From Rickettsiales endosymbiont of Stachyamoeba lipophora (GTDB lineage Bacteria; Pseudomonadota; Alphaproteobacteria; Rickettsiales; 33-17): a DNA stretch of 64,000 nucleotides. The position numbers were made by a program, and so were the translations under genes. Shown here piece by piece: positions 55,701-64,000 of the stretch. The DNA is taken from assembly GCF_003932735.1 (NCBI RefSeq), contig NZ_CP033611.1, positions 967,501 through 1,031,500 of the forward strand, in the 5' to 3' direction. Every line of letters begins with the position of its first letter. Position 1 is the stretch's first letter. Below the pieces are notes generated by a model. The model did no database searches. It saw nothing but the letters and a program-made list of their open reading frames with translations, and had not been told where the DNA came from.

Positions 55701-56671
55701 AGTTTTTTATAATTATATTTTTTTGGCTTATCAATATTACTCAAGCTGATGATTTAACACATTTGATTCATTCTCTTGAAAAGCAATATAACGCTAAAAT
55801 AGGAGTGAGTATAACTAATGTAAATCATAATGTTAGTTATCATCATCGAGAAAATGAGCATTTCAAAATGGCTTCCACAGTTAAATTACCCCTGGCGGTA
55901 TATTGGCTATATTTGCTAGAGCATAATAAGGTGAATTTTGATGAATTGGTTGAGATTAAACCAAATGATTTGGTTCCCGGTTCAGGCAAGCTAGGATATT
56001 TTGTATTACATCCTGGGTTTCAAATAAGTTATAGAAATATTTTTGAGCCTATGCTTACTATAAGTGATAATACAGCAACTGACATGATTTTTAAGAAGGT
56101 TGGTGGAGCTAACAATCTTCGAAAGTTTTTGATAAATCAGGGCTTTAATCAAATTTGGGTAAATCGCTCGATTATGGGGCTATTTTTTGATGCTAGAAAT
56201 TATCCTAAGCTTGTTCCGTATAAAGGTCGCCATCTTGGTTGGTGGCACGATGAATGGAGCAAACTTAAGCAAAGTAAAGCCCATATAAAGAGAGCTAGCG
56301 ACCAGTTTCATACCGATGTGAGAGATACTGCTACACCTTTGCAGATGAATCAATTATTGATAAACATAGCTAATTATAAGGTAATTAATAAACAATCTTT
56401 TGATTATTTATTTGATGTGATGAGCAGATGTAGCACAAGTGAAAATAGAGTAAAAAAATGGCTGCCCAAAGGGGTGGTGATTCATAAAACTGGCACCTGG
56501 GATAATATTCATTATCAATATTTAGGTGATGTAGGTTATATACAAACTAGAAAAGGTATGGTTGCTTATTCAATATATGTAGAAACTAAATTATCTAAGA
56601 AAACACAAGGTAATTTGGTTTCTGAAGATATTTTTGCCCAACTGGGAAAAGTTATCTATGAAAATTATTAA
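55697..56671 (+). CDS. Class A beta-lactamase-like serine hydrolase
   Basis: A 324-residue exported protein with a signal peptide (1-17) and class A landmarks: STVK at 60-63 (nucleophile Ser60), SDN at 123-125, DTATPLQM at 210-217 and KTG at 264-266. The omega loop reads NRSIMGLFFD from 156, and the Glu that acts as deacylation base in RxExxLN is not at the expected place. The loop is followed by an unusually long Trp/Lys-rich insertion (about 171-200). So it may be a penicillin-binding or slow hydrolase rather than an efficient lactamase. It overlaps lipB by 4 bases. Confidence 0.85.
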   Translation: MKFFIIIFFWLINITQADDLTHLIHSLEKQYNAKIGVSITNVNHNVSYHHRENEHFKMASTVKLPLAVYWLYLLEHNKVNFDELVEIKPNDLVPGSGKLGYFVLHPGFQISYRNIFEPMLTISDNTATDMIFKKVGGANNLRKFLINQGFNQIWVNRSIMGLFFDARNYPKLVPYKGRHLGWWHDEWSKLKQSKAHIKRASDQFHTDVRDTATPLQMNQLLINIANYKVINKQSFDYLFDVMSRCSTSENRVKKWLPKGVVIHKTGTWDNIHYQYLGDVGYIQTRKGMVAYSIYVETKLSKKTQGNLVSEDIFAQLGKVIYENY

Positions 56672-56948
56672 AGGCTATAGGGTGATTTGGCTAAATACAG
56701 CCTAAGCTTATTAGTGCTAAATTGCATTATTCAATAATGATTTTTCAATGCTTAATTACTGATGATGTTAGTTAGATATGTGCAGATAGTGTGTGTGGTT
56801 GAGAATAACGCATGTGTTCAGGCAAAAATCTCAAATGATAATCAAATATTAAATAATTTTAGATCAGAAATAACTTTTAAAAAAGCCATTGACTTTTTCT
56901 TTAAGAGAAGGTTAAGATTCTTAAATTTTTGAATTAAAGGAAAATCAT

Positions 56949-57761
56949 ATGCTTCCCTCTTCCTTAACTTCCGCTAAAAAAGATAATATTTTAAATCGCC
57001 TTTTTACTCAAGAATGGCAAGTTAGTAATAAATTACCAGAGCATGCTAATATTCCTAAAGATTCTTATTGTCTCCTTCTATGTAGTACTCGTACTCAATC
57101 AAGTGCTGAAATTGATCGATGGAAAGAGCGTGTTAATATAATAGCTTTACAAGGCCAGTTTGTAATATTGCAACCACAATCCAAATATAAATTATATTTT
57201 GTGCTTGATGCAGAAAAGTATCATAAATTTATTGAACCGACCTGCCAACTTTATAAGCTTTACAAGAAAATTATAGATAGTGGAAGATTGGATTCTTATG
57301 AAGCAACATGGCTATCAAACTTTGAAAGAATGGACTGGTGTAGTGCCTCAATACAAGAAAAAATAACTGAGGCTAAAAAATTTTTACATAAGCTAGAAGC
57401 ATCATTAACTCCTCCTCATAGTCCTGAGATTGCAGCATGGTCTTCTCAATTATTTCCTCCTGATGATCCTGTATATGAGAGAGATGGGCCTCCTTCTGCA
57501 TTCACCCCTCCCAATAGTCCTGTGACGAAAGAAGGGACTCATTCTGCATTCAGCTCTCCCAATAGCCCTAAGATTGCAGCATGGTCTTCTCAATTATCTC
57601 CTTTCAATAGTCCTGTGTTGGAAACAGGAGGGTCTCCTTCTCCATTAACTCCTCCTAACAGCCCCATGTCGAGAGCAAACTCTCCTAGATCTTTTACAGG
57701 AAGAAGGCATGAGACACAGCAATTGCAGCATAATGAACAATTCAAAAATTTTGTCTTGTAA
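56949..57761 (+). CDS. Accessory protein with C-terminal TPPxSP repeats
   Basis: A 270-residue protein of unknown family. Residues 1-150 look globular and helical, with no signal peptide. The C-terminal part (151-250) is Pro/Ser-rich and repetitive: TPPHSP (154-159), TPPNSP (186-191), SSPNSP (202-207), SPFNSP (217-222) and TPPNSP (234-239), with IAAWSSQL repeated at 161 and 209. Such Ser/Thr-Pro sites are targets of eukaryotic proline-directed kinases, so a role inside host cells is plausible but inferred. A Shine-Dalgarno-like AAAGGA lies ahead of the ATG. About 280 noncoding bases precede it. Confidence 0.7.
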   Translation: MLPSSLTSAKKDNILNRLFTQEWQVSNKLPEHANIPKDSYCLLLCSTRTQSSAEIDRWKERVNIIALQGQFVILQPQSKYKLYFVLDAEKYHKFIEPTCQLYKLYKKIIDSGRLDSYEATWLSNFERMDWCSASIQEKITEAKKFLHKLEASLTPPHSPEIAAWSSQLFPPDDPVYERDGPPSAFTPPNSPVTKEGTHSAFSSPNSPKIAAWSSQLSPFNSPVLETGGSPSPLTPPNSPMSRANSPRSFTGRRHETQQLQHNEQFKNFVL

Positions 57762-57795
57762 GCATAATAATTAATAATGAAATAAGGGGGAAGGA

Positions 57796-58590
57796 TTAGC
57801 TAGCTTTTACTGTACCAAATCTGATTATAAACCTAATAGTCAGTAAGAGTTTTATAAGCTTTGTAATAATCCTACCTCCAAAGTATTTATCAAAATAATA
57901 AAGTAGACCTTTTAATTTGTGATATTCTACAAATTTTTTAGGGGCATCGCTGGTTGACAGTAAGTGGGTTATTTTAAATTGTGGGAATAAGCTAATTTTC
58001 CCACCTGCATTTTTGATTTTGTAACATATATCTATATCTTCGACATGCAAAAAATAATGCTCATCAAATTTACCAAGCATCATAAAATCTTCTTTTCTAA
58101 AAAACATAAAAGCTCCAGAACAAGCCTCCACTTGAAAAGTATCAAGCGGCAGATCGGTATCAGTTAAATTAAAATTGAAAATATTATAAGGGGTAAGTAA
58201 TTTTCTTCTGCATCCTCTTTGTTCGCTACCATTTTGGTTGGTAATAAGTGCAGTGCACATTAAAGTTTTATGATTGCCTTCCAAATGAGTTATCATTTTT
58301 TGAAGTAGTAGATGATCATCAATAATTGAATCAGGATTTATAAAAAGAATATGATTTTCATTTGATTGGTCAGCCCCTAGATTGCATCCTTTGGCAAAAC
58401 CTATGTTGCCATGACCGGTGATTATTTTCAGTTTGTTTAATTTGAGTTGGTTTAAGGCAGTAAGAGTGGTTTTGGGATTGCCGTTATTCACTAAAATCAC
58501 TTCTTTAACAAGTTCTTGGGCAGCAAGCTTGCTTAATGATTCAAATAAAATTTCCCCGGTAAAGTAGGAAACTACGATAACTGATATCAT
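57796..58590 (-). CDS. Family 2 glycosyltransferase (rhamnosyltransferase-like)
   Basis: A 264-residue GT-A type glycosyltransferase. It begins SVIVVSYFTGEILFESL, has VNNGNPKTT, the metal-binding region ILFINPDSII, and CSGAFMFFRKEDFMMLG, all characteristic of GT2 enzymes like WbbL. A single basic C-terminal stretch may bind the membrane. It overlaps rmlD by 4 bases, so sugar making and sugar transfer are coupled; a deoxysugar donor such as dTDP-rhamnose is likely but not proved. Confidence 0.9.
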   Translation of the reverse strand: MISVIVVSYFTGEILFESLSKLAAQELVKEVILVNNGNPKTTLTALNQLKLNKLKIITGHGNIGFAKGCNLGADQSNENHILFINPDSIIDDHLLLQKMITHLEGNHKTLMCTALITNQNGSEQRGCRRKLLTPYNIFNFNLTDTDLPLDTFQVEACSGAFMFFRKEDFMMLGKFDEHYFLHVEDIDICYKIKNAGGKISLFPQFKITHLLSTSDAPKKFVEYHKLKGLLYYFDKYFGGRIITKLIKLLLTIRFIIRFGTVKAS

Positions 58591-59444
58591 GTTGTGCTCA
58601 TTAAATTGCTAATACATTGACTTAAAGAGGTTGATGTTTCTATAGAGGGTATATCTAATGAAGTTATTTTATCTATATTTAATACCGAAAATTTTGGTCT
58701 TGTAGCGAAGGTTTTATACTCATGGCTGGCAATCGGTAATAAACTGAGATTCGCAGTTATTGGTAAATGATGGCTTAAATTATTATGGATTAACTTGCTA
58801 AACTCAAACCAGCTTAAACTTAATTGATCACGGTAATGATAAATACCTGAAGGGATTTTTTTGGTGATGATTTGTATTATCATATTGGCTAGATTGAAAG
58901 CATAGGTAGGGCAGCCAACTTGGTCATTAATAATTTTTAATTCCTGAGTTTGCTGCATGAGTCTGAGCATGGTTTTAACAAAGTTTGTGCCAAATTCACT
59001 ATAAAGCCAGCTGGTTCTAATGATATAAAAATTATCTAATAGTTCAATAATATGATCTTCCCCTTTGGCTTTAGTATAGCCATAATGGTTGATAGGGTTT
59101 TTATTATCATCTTCGGTATAGGCTATAGTGTTATCACCATTAAATACATAATCGGTGGAAAGGTAGATAATTCGCGTTCCATTAATTTTAGCAAATTTTG
59201 CAATTTCTTTTACAGTACCGGCATTGATTTTAAGTGCTTCATCTCGTTCAATTTCTGCCTGATCTACATTAGTGTAAGCTGCTGAGATAATGATATTATC
59301 AGGTTTTAATTTTTCTAATACTTTTAAATTTGGTGATAAAAAATCAAATTTATTACGCTCAATCAATTCCCAAGCAGGTGAAAGTTTGGTTAGGGAAGCT
59401 CCTAGATTACTATTTTTTCCTGCTAAGATAATAGTTTTATGCAT
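58587..59444 (-). CDS. rmlD: dTDP-4-dehydrorhamnose reductase-like
   Basis: A 285-residue short-chain dehydrogenase of the RmlD group with the N-terminal dinucleotide site ILAGKNSNLGASL and NIIISAAYTNVDQAE (hallmark AAYTxVDxAE). It also has YLSTDYVFNGD, YGYTKAKGE with the YxxxK pair, and IIRTSWLYSEFGTNFV. It reduces dTDP-4-keto-rhamnose to dTDP-rhamnose. Other rml genes (A, B, C) are not in the window. It overlaps the glycosyltransferase by 4 bases. Confidence 0.92.
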   Translation of the reverse strand: MHKTIILAGKNSNLGASLTKLSPAWELIERNKFDFLSPNLKVLEKLKPDNIIISAAYTNVDQAEIERDEALKINAGTVKEIAKFAKINGTRIIYLSTDYVFNGDNTIAYTEDDNKNPINHYGYTKAKGEDHIIELLDNFYIIRTSWLYSEFGTNFVKTMLRLMQQTQELKIINDQVGCPTYAFNLANMIIQIITKKIPSGIYHYRDQLSLSWFEFSKLIHNNLSHHLPITANLSLLPIASHEYKTFATRPKFSVLNIDKITSLDIPSIETSTSLSQCISNLMSTT

Positions 59445-59448
59445 TTCA

Positions 59449-60384
59449 TTATACGAAATATTGAATCATAAGAGGCATATATACTAAAGCAAAACAGGCT
59501 CCTAGTAATACTGTTGTAGCTGCTTTTTCAGGATGAATTTTTAAAATTGTAGCAAGTGTAACGGTATTGGTGGCTATAGGAGCAATAGAGAGCATTAATA
59601 ATATTTTATGAATGTCAGCATCGTAAATATTGAAAATAAGTTTATCTAAAGTTACTAAAGTTTTCATTATTAAAGGCCAGCACACAAACTTTGCTAAAAA
59701 TGCCATACCGGTAAATTTAAAATCAAAAGATAAAGTTTCAATTTGAGATAAAGCTATCCCGATAATCAGAATGCCTAATGTTAAATAGCATCCTTGCATA
59801 ATATGCAGGTATTCGATTATGTTATCTGGTAGGTTGTAAAAGTTAATACCGTTGATATTGAGAATACAGCCTAAAGCAAAAGCATAAAGAATAGGTAGTT
59901 TTAATAGTCTTTTGAAACAGCCTATTGTGTTACTGGTAGTGTCGCCCTTAGACGCAATAATAAAACCTAAAGTATTTTCATATATAGTTATTCCGAGCAT
60001 AGCAGTTATATAGGTGCCTATCATATAATTATTATTATTTGTAACTAGGGTAACAAGAGGCAGTCCTACAAACCCTAAATTACCATTGCCAGCAGTAAAA
60101 GAAAGGATATTCTTACTAAAATCAGAATAAAGCCTGCGGGTAATAAGATAAAAAATGCTTGCCATAAAGCAGGCGATGATAAATATTATCAAGGGTAAAA
60201 GTAATATTTCTTCTTCCAACTCTACTTTTAAGATGCCCTGAAAGGCTACAAAAGGGGTTGCAATATAAAATATTATTTTCGCAATATCAGTGCTACTTAT
60301 TTTTAAGGCTTTGCCCGCTATGAAACCTACTAGGATATTAAGGTATATAATTAGGAGCTTTTGAAAAATAGGGAAAAATAGCAT
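59449..60384 (-). CDS. AEC (auxin efflux carrier) family transporter
   Basis: A 311-residue membrane protein with about ten hydrophobic helices in two halves, typical of the AEC/MdcF family. FTAGNGNLGFVGLPLV matches the conserved family motif with N/G residues in a broken helix. The last part (SIAPIATNTVTLATILK) is the repeat in the second half. Family members carry malonate, malate and related compounds; the substrate here is unknown. It ends 4 bases before rmlD and may be the first gene of that operon. Confidence 0.88.
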   Translation of the reverse strand: MLFFPIFQKLLIIYLNILVGFIAGKALKISSTDIAKIIFYIATPFVAFQGILKVELEEEILLLPLIIFIIACFMASIFYLITRRLYSDFSKNILSFTAGNGNLGFVGLPLVTLVTNNNNYMIGTYITAMLGITIYENTLGFIIASKGDTTSNTIGCFKRLLKLPILYAFALGCILNINGINFYNLPDNIIEYLHIMQGCYLTLGILIIGIALSQIETLSFDFKFTGMAFLAKFVCWPLIMKTLVTLDKLIFNIYDADIHKILLMLSIAPIATNTVTLATILKIHPEKAATTVLLGACFALVYMPLMIQYFV

Positions 60385-60822
60385 GGCTGTTTATATTCCA
60401 TTTCCTAGAAAACCTATAATTTATTTGATATATTGTAAAGTGTTATCCTTACTAGAGTTGTTAATTGTTATATATAATTGAATAATTAGCAGTTTCTAAG
60501 AAATTAATTGAGTAATTGAGTATAAAGCTTGCGCTGTTTTGGAGTGTTAGCATTTAATTGGATATATTGTGATTTTGTTACTTGAGTTATTTAGAGAAAA
60601 TAAGAAATATATAAAAATGGTAGCTGGAAATTTTTTAAGTAGACGTTTCAGGTACTCTTTATAAATATTATTACAAAATGTACTAAATTTTGTAGATTGG
60701 GATAGATTGACATGTTAAATGTGTTTGGAAGTAGTAATATGATAGGCCCAAAAGATAATAAGTTGAATATTAAACTATGCAAATTTATTGCTATTTAGCT
60801 TAGTTTAATATTCATTTGCTGA
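60385..60822. other. Intergenic region between dksA and the AEC gene
   Basis: 438 bases, AT-rich, both flanking genes on the minus strand. The right end has a 14-bp perfect inverted repeat near the dksA stop, listed separately. The left end should hold the promoter of the AEC-rmlD-glycosyltransferase group. No gene is visible. Confidence 0.65.
60764..60814 (-). terminator. Long inverted repeat after dksA
   Basis: TGAATATTAAACTA (60764-60777) and TAGTTTAATATTCA (60801-60814) form a 14-bp perfect stem with a 23-base loop, 8 bases past the dksA stop. There is no good T run, so it may be a terminator or a 3'-end stabiliser. Confidence 0.55.
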
Positions 60823-61245
60823 TTATTCATCATCTTCACTATGTTGCCGCTCATAGTTTTCGCGTCTTTGTTGCGCTTCAATAGTTAAAGTAGCCACAGG
60901 TCGAGCCTCCAATCTTTTTAGGCCAATTGGTTCACCTGTTTCTAAGCAAAACCCGTAAGTGCCCTTTTCAATTCTACTTAATGCTTGATCTATTTTATCA
61001 ATTAATTTGCGGTAGCGATCTCTAGTTCTAAGCTCAAAAGCTGTTTCAACTTCAGCGCTAGCTCTATCATTAAAGTCAGGATTGTTTAAATTTGATTCCT
61101 TTAAGTGCTCTAATGTTTCCATTGATTCTTTAAGTAATTCTTCTTTCCAATCCAGCAGCCTTCTTTTAAAATAAGCAAGCTGCATTTCATTCATATATTC
61201 TTCTTTTTCACTTGGACGATAATTTTTATCAAGCTCTGTAAGCAT
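60823..61245 (-). CDS. dksA: DksA-family RNA polymerase-binding regulator
   Basis: A 140-residue coiled-coil protein that enters the RNA polymerase secondary channel and works with ppGpp. I use the ATG at 61245 (MLTELDKNYRPSEKEEY), which has a Shine-Dalgarno GAGGG 4 bases ahead and gives the usual family length; the frame extends to 61341. The coiled coil covers about 20-95. The C-terminal zinc-finger region YGFCLETGEPIGLKRLEARP keeps only one Cys of the four, a known alphaproteobacterial form that folds without zinc. Confidence 0.93.
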   Translation of the reverse strand: MLTELDKNYRPSEKEEYMNEMQLAYFKRRLLDWKEELLKESMETLEHLKESNLNNPDFNDRASAEVETAFELRTRDRYRKLIDKIDQALSRIEKGTYGFCLETGEPIGLKRLEARPVATLTIEAQQRRENYERQHSEDDE

Positions 61246-61448
61246 AGTACCCTCAAAGTAATAACCAAACGTAGTATATTTAGTTACAGCAAAATTTATA
61301 GAGTCGTCAAATGTTTTTTTCACATTCATTAATAAAAACACCTTTATTTATTATTATATTTATATTTGTTGTATTTGTATGCAATCTTGTAATATAAGTT
61401 TTTAACTCATTAAAACTCAAAGTGAAAAATATTAAATATTAACGCTAG

Positions 61449-61799
61449 ATGGAAAATATTAGTAGTTATAAAAGGGGCGTGCTAGCTGAACAGGCCGCAA
61501 TTCATTACTTTGAAAGTAAAGGGTATATATTTTTAACTAAGCGTTTTAAAAGTAAATATGGTGAAATTGATCTGATATTTAGAAAAGCTAATTTAATTGT
61601 TTTTTGTGAAGTGAAATTTAGAAAAGATATATATGATGCTCATTTTGCTGTGACAATAAAGCAAATCAACCGCATTATTAACGCTGCAAAAGATTATTTG
61701 TCGCTAAATCCTATCTATGAAACTTTTGATAAACGGTTTGATGCTATCCTAATTGCAAAAGAAGAAATATTACATTATGAAAATGCTTTTGGGGAATGA
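61449..61799 (+). CDS. YraN family (UPF0102) nuclease-like protein
   Basis: A 116-residue protein of the PD-(D/E)xK superfamily. KRGVLAEQAAIHYFESKGY at the start, KYGEIDLIF with the catalytic Asp, and VFCEVKFRK (ExK) are the family landmarks. Function is not firmly known; relatives are often near 16S methylation or DNA processing genes. It is a single gene, divergent from dksA. Confidence 0.92.
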   Translation: MENISSYKRGVLAEQAAIHYFESKGYIFLTKRFKSKYGEIDLIFRKANLIVFCEVKFRKDIYDAHFAVTIKQINRIINAAKDYLSLNPIYETFDKRFDAILIAKEEILHYENAFGE

Positions 61800-62038
61800 C
61801 ATACATTAAAGTAACCCATGCATTATAAGACAAAATGATCTTTGAAATATTTAGTCTACTTATGTAAGAAGCTTAGTTTATCATAACTGGTTATAAAAAC
61901 TTTATCTTAATAATTTTTTATAGAGGAAGTGGGGAGCAATAGGCAGATTTCCCCCATCTTTAATAGTAGATTCTGGTAAAAGCTAGCTTTGTAGGACCTT
62001 TATTAGTAAAATACCCATTCTGCTGAAATTTAATGTAG

Positions 62039-63487
62039 CTACTCTCCCTGGCTCAAAGAGAAACCGAGTTGCCCATCAAAAAGATATAAATTTTCAGTTT
62101 TAATTACATCTATTTGAGCTCCATTTAGTTTGTTTAATAATTCAATAATATCTTGATGGGTGCAAATTTTATTTTCGCCAATAGGTACAAATCTTAAGCA
62201 CCAATGATCGCAAGTGATATTAATCATCTGGTGGGTCTTAGGCCAAAGGGCAAGTCCCTTAGCTGAAATGCCTTGAAGCCTTAATTTACCATCAGCTAGA
62301 GTGTTAATTTTGTTTGCAATGTCATCTGGAGAAGTGTTTTTTATATCTATAAAAATATCACTGCCTACTAATTGTTTATTAACGGTAGGAATATTGCTAA
62401 CATGTGTACGGATATTGCCTGGTTGTACTTCCGGATAGCTAACAGGTTTGAATTTGTGCGGTATTTTGCCAAGTCTTTTTACTACGGCTTCTGCAAATTC
62501 TTTAGTTCCTGCTTTTTGTTTGCTTAATGCTTGGTTATATATATCTGCAGTATGAATACCTTCCTCAATTGTGCAGCTCCAAGCGTTATGGATTTTTTCA
62601 GCAATTTTTGGTTGGCCAATATGAATTAGCATCATTAGCGCACCATGCAAAAGTCCTGAAGGGTTAGCAATATTGTTGCCGGCAATATCAGGTGCTGAAC
62701 CATGAATGGCCTCAAATAGAGCATATTCTGTGCCGATATTGGCTGAGCCTGCAAGTCCTACTGATCCTGATACCTCTGCTGCCACATCGGAAATAATATC
62801 TCCATATAAATTTGAGGTTACAATTACATCAAAAATATTAGGTCTTGCTGCAATACGCGCAGTTCCTATATCAATAATATAATGTTCGGATTCAAGTTGT
62901 GGATAATCTTTTTTTATTTCATCAAAAACTTTATGAAAAATTCCATCCGTCATTTTCATAATGTTATCTTTACTCATACAAGTAACTTTGTGTCTGTTAT
63001 TTTTTACAGCATACTCGAAGGCAAATCTAATAATTTTTTCACACCCTGTGCGTGAGATTAGTTTAAGTGTTTGATACATATCCGTAGTTTGTCTATGCTC
63101 TATACCTGCATATAAATCCTCTTCATTTTCACGAATTATAACTAGATCTATTTCTGGATGTTTAGTGGCAACAAAAGGAGCGTAAGAAATTGTTGGACGA
63201 ATATTGGCAAAAAGACCTAGAGTTTTACGCATAGTTACATTTAGGCTTTTATATCCTCCACCTTGAGGGGTAGTAATGGGGGCTTTTAAAATAACCTTAG
63301 TGCGTTTCAATGATTCCCATGTATTATCACTAATCCCTGATTTATAACCTTTAGTATAAAGATTTTCTCCAACTTCTACAGTTTCAAAATTAATATTAGC
63401 TTTAGCTTCTTTTAATATATATAATACTGCTTCCATTATCTCAGGGCCAATACCATCGCCATATGCAACTGTAATCGATTTAGTCAT
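62039..63487 (-). CDS. icd: Isocitrate dehydrogenase (NADP-type, rickettsial long form)
   Basis: A 482-residue TCA-cycle enzyme that makes 2-oxoglutarate. It has the TYGDGIGPEI-like start (VAYGDGIGPEI), the substrate loop SLNVTMRKTLGLFANIRP, and the signature block TSNLYGDIISDVAAEVSGSVGLAGSANIG, split by the usual spacing. A C-terminal extension of about 150 residues beyond the common fold matches the long rickettsial form. Single gene, divergent from flagellin. Confidence 0.95.
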   Translation of the reverse strand: MTKSITVAYGDGIGPEIMEAVLYILKEAKANINFETVEVGENLYTKGYKSGISDNTWESLKRTKVILKAPITTPQGGGYKSLNVTMRKTLGLFANIRPTISYAPFVATKHPEIDLVIIRENEEDLYAGIEHRQTTDMYQTLKLISRTGCEKIIRFAFEYAVKNNRHKVTCMSKDNIMKMTDGIFHKVFDEIKKDYPQLESEHYIIDIGTARIAARPNIFDVIVTSNLYGDIISDVAAEVSGSVGLAGSANIGTEYALFEAIHGSAPDIAGNNIANPSGLLHGALMMLIHIGQPKIAEKIHNAWSCTIEEGIHTADIYNQALSKQKAGTKEFAEAVVKRLGKIPHKFKPVSYPEVQPGNIRTHVSNIPTVNKQLVGSDIFIDIKNTSPDDIANKINTLADGKLRLQGISAKGLALWPKTHQMINITCDHWCLRFVPIGENKICTHQDIIELLNKLNGAQIDVIKTENLYLFDGQLGFSLSQGE

Positions 63488-63657
63488 AATAGCTTATCCT
63501 ACTGCAATTTAATCTTATAGTTAATATATTAATATATTTAAGCTTAATGAGCAACTGCATTTGCTGCTAAATAAAAAATCTTCTAAATTTTATAAAGTTA
63601 TTAAAATATTTATTGTTATTAAATATTAAGATGTTAATATATAAGTAACATGGTGAA

Positions 63658-63684
63658 TAACCAGCTTCGGCAAGTAGCTGATAA
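63658..63684 (+). promoter_or_regulatory. Candidate sigma-28 type promoter of flagellin
   Basis: TAAC (63658-63661) and GCTGATAA (63677-63684) are separated by exactly 15 bases, against the flagellar sigma-28 consensus TAAA-N15-GCCGATAA (one mismatch in each box). It lies 28 bases ahead of the flagellin ATG, just before its Shine-Dalgarno AGGAGA (63701-63706). Whether this organism has the sigma factor cannot be seen here. Confidence 0.5.
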
Positions 63685-63711
63685 AATTTAATATCCAGGT
63701 AGGAGATTGTT

Positions 63712-64000
63712 ATGGTAAGTATAATTTCTAACGGCGCTGCATCAACTGCACAGGCTAACCTTAAAAAGGCCAATGCTGATTCAGCTGCTTCTATTGCTAG
63801 ACTTTCAAGTGGTGAGAAAATTGATCGTGCTGCAACCGATGTTGCTGCTCTTTCAGTTGGTACCATTATGAGAGCGTCTGTGAGTACATTAGCTTCAGCA
63901 CGTACTAACGCTGCTCAGGCATCAAGCCTGCTTGGTGTGGCTGATGGTTCTTTAAAAATGATTGGTGAAATTCTTCAACGTCAAAAAGCTCTTGCTACTC
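63712..64000 (+). CDS. fliC: Flagellin, N-terminal part (runs off the window)
   Basis: The frame from ATG 63712 is open to the window end (96 codons). It begins MVSIISNGAASTAQANLKKA, and contains IARLSSGEKIDRAATDVAALSVG, the conserved flagellin D0/D1 helix (the SSG-x-xI-x-x-A-D-A-A pattern), and a later helix ASSLLGVADGSLKMIGEILQRQ. The Shine-Dalgarno AGGAGA is 5 bases before the ATG. It is the filament subunit; most Rickettsiales have lost it. Confidence 0.95.
   Translation, partial: MVSIISNGAASTAQANLKKANADSAASIARLSSGEKIDRAATDVAALSVGTIMRASVSTLASARTNAAQASSLLGVADGSLKMIGEILQRQKALAT

Noticed and set aside
61246-61341. Upstream extension of dksA
   Set aside because: ATG at 61245 has a better Shine-Dalgarno and gives normal family length; the extra 32 residues do not look like DksA.

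Overview
The window looks like part of the chromosome of an obligate intracellular alphaproteobacterium of the order Rickettsiales, most likely a flagellated (Midichloriaceae-like) lineage. Four things point there. The DNA is AT-rich. The 3' end of a 16S rRNA gene (1-62) is followed directly by protein genes, with no tRNA-Ile/Ala or 23S gene, as in the split rRNA genes of Rickettsiales. There is a Rickettsiales-type type IV secretion block, virB3-virB4-four virB6 genes (4.6-17.5 kb). A flagellin gene starts at the right edge. Taxonomy is inferred from layout and recognisable proteins; no database search was possible.

Layout. 0-4.1 kb: 16S end, a short secretin-like exported protein, ndk, a small exported protein, a decayed class D beta-lactamase gene, and a GDP-mannose dehydratase-like SDR. 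4.6-17.5 kb (minus): T4SS genes with tight 4-nt overlaps. 17.9-20.3 kb (minus): cytochrome oxidase assembly operon ctaB - small membrane protein - ctaG(cox11) - coxC. 20.7-24.6 kb: accessory, effector-like block with an ankyrin-like protein, unknowns, a U-box (E3 ubiquitin ligase type) membrane protein and a coiled-coil/glycine-rich membrane protein. 24.8-26.6 kb: rpiB-glyA. 26.6-32.7 kb: type IV pilus/type II secretion-like set (two large pseudopilins, prepilin peptidase, lipoprotein secretin, ABC-2-like membrane protein, anchored helical protein). 32.7-34.3 kb: polysaccharide ABC exporter pair. 34.5 kb: a decayed fragment of glyA. 34.8-36.3 kb: a PP2C phosphatase with displaced motif order. 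36.5-42.8 kb: IHF-like protein, SppA protease, rpsA, cmk, a methyltransferase, tRNA-Val. 42.9-46.6 kb: corC-like, ruvA, ruvB and a prepilin-peptidase relative without catalytic aspartates. 47-54.9 kb (minus): M23 peptidase, a potDABC-like polyamine importer preceded by a gamma-carbonic-anhydrase-like gene and two small genes, mgtE, tRNA-Leu. 55-57.8 kb (plus): lipB, a class A beta-lactamase-like protein, and a protein with repeated TPPxSP motifs. 57.8-61.8 kb: glycosyltransferase, rmlD, AEC carrier, dksA, yraN. 62-64 kb: icd (minus) and the start of flagellin (plus).

Together the genes combine housekeeping with a strong host-interaction theme: a secretion machine (VirB3/B4/B6) and several candidate proteins that imitate eukaryotic modules (U-box, ankyrin, PP2C, phosphodegron-like repeats). 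Surface-polysaccharide export and nucleotide-sugar enzymes suggest a modified envelope. Gene decay is visible in the class D beta-lactamase remnant, the glyA fragment and several 0.3-0.8 kb stretches without genes. No insertion sequence or CRISPR array was seen.
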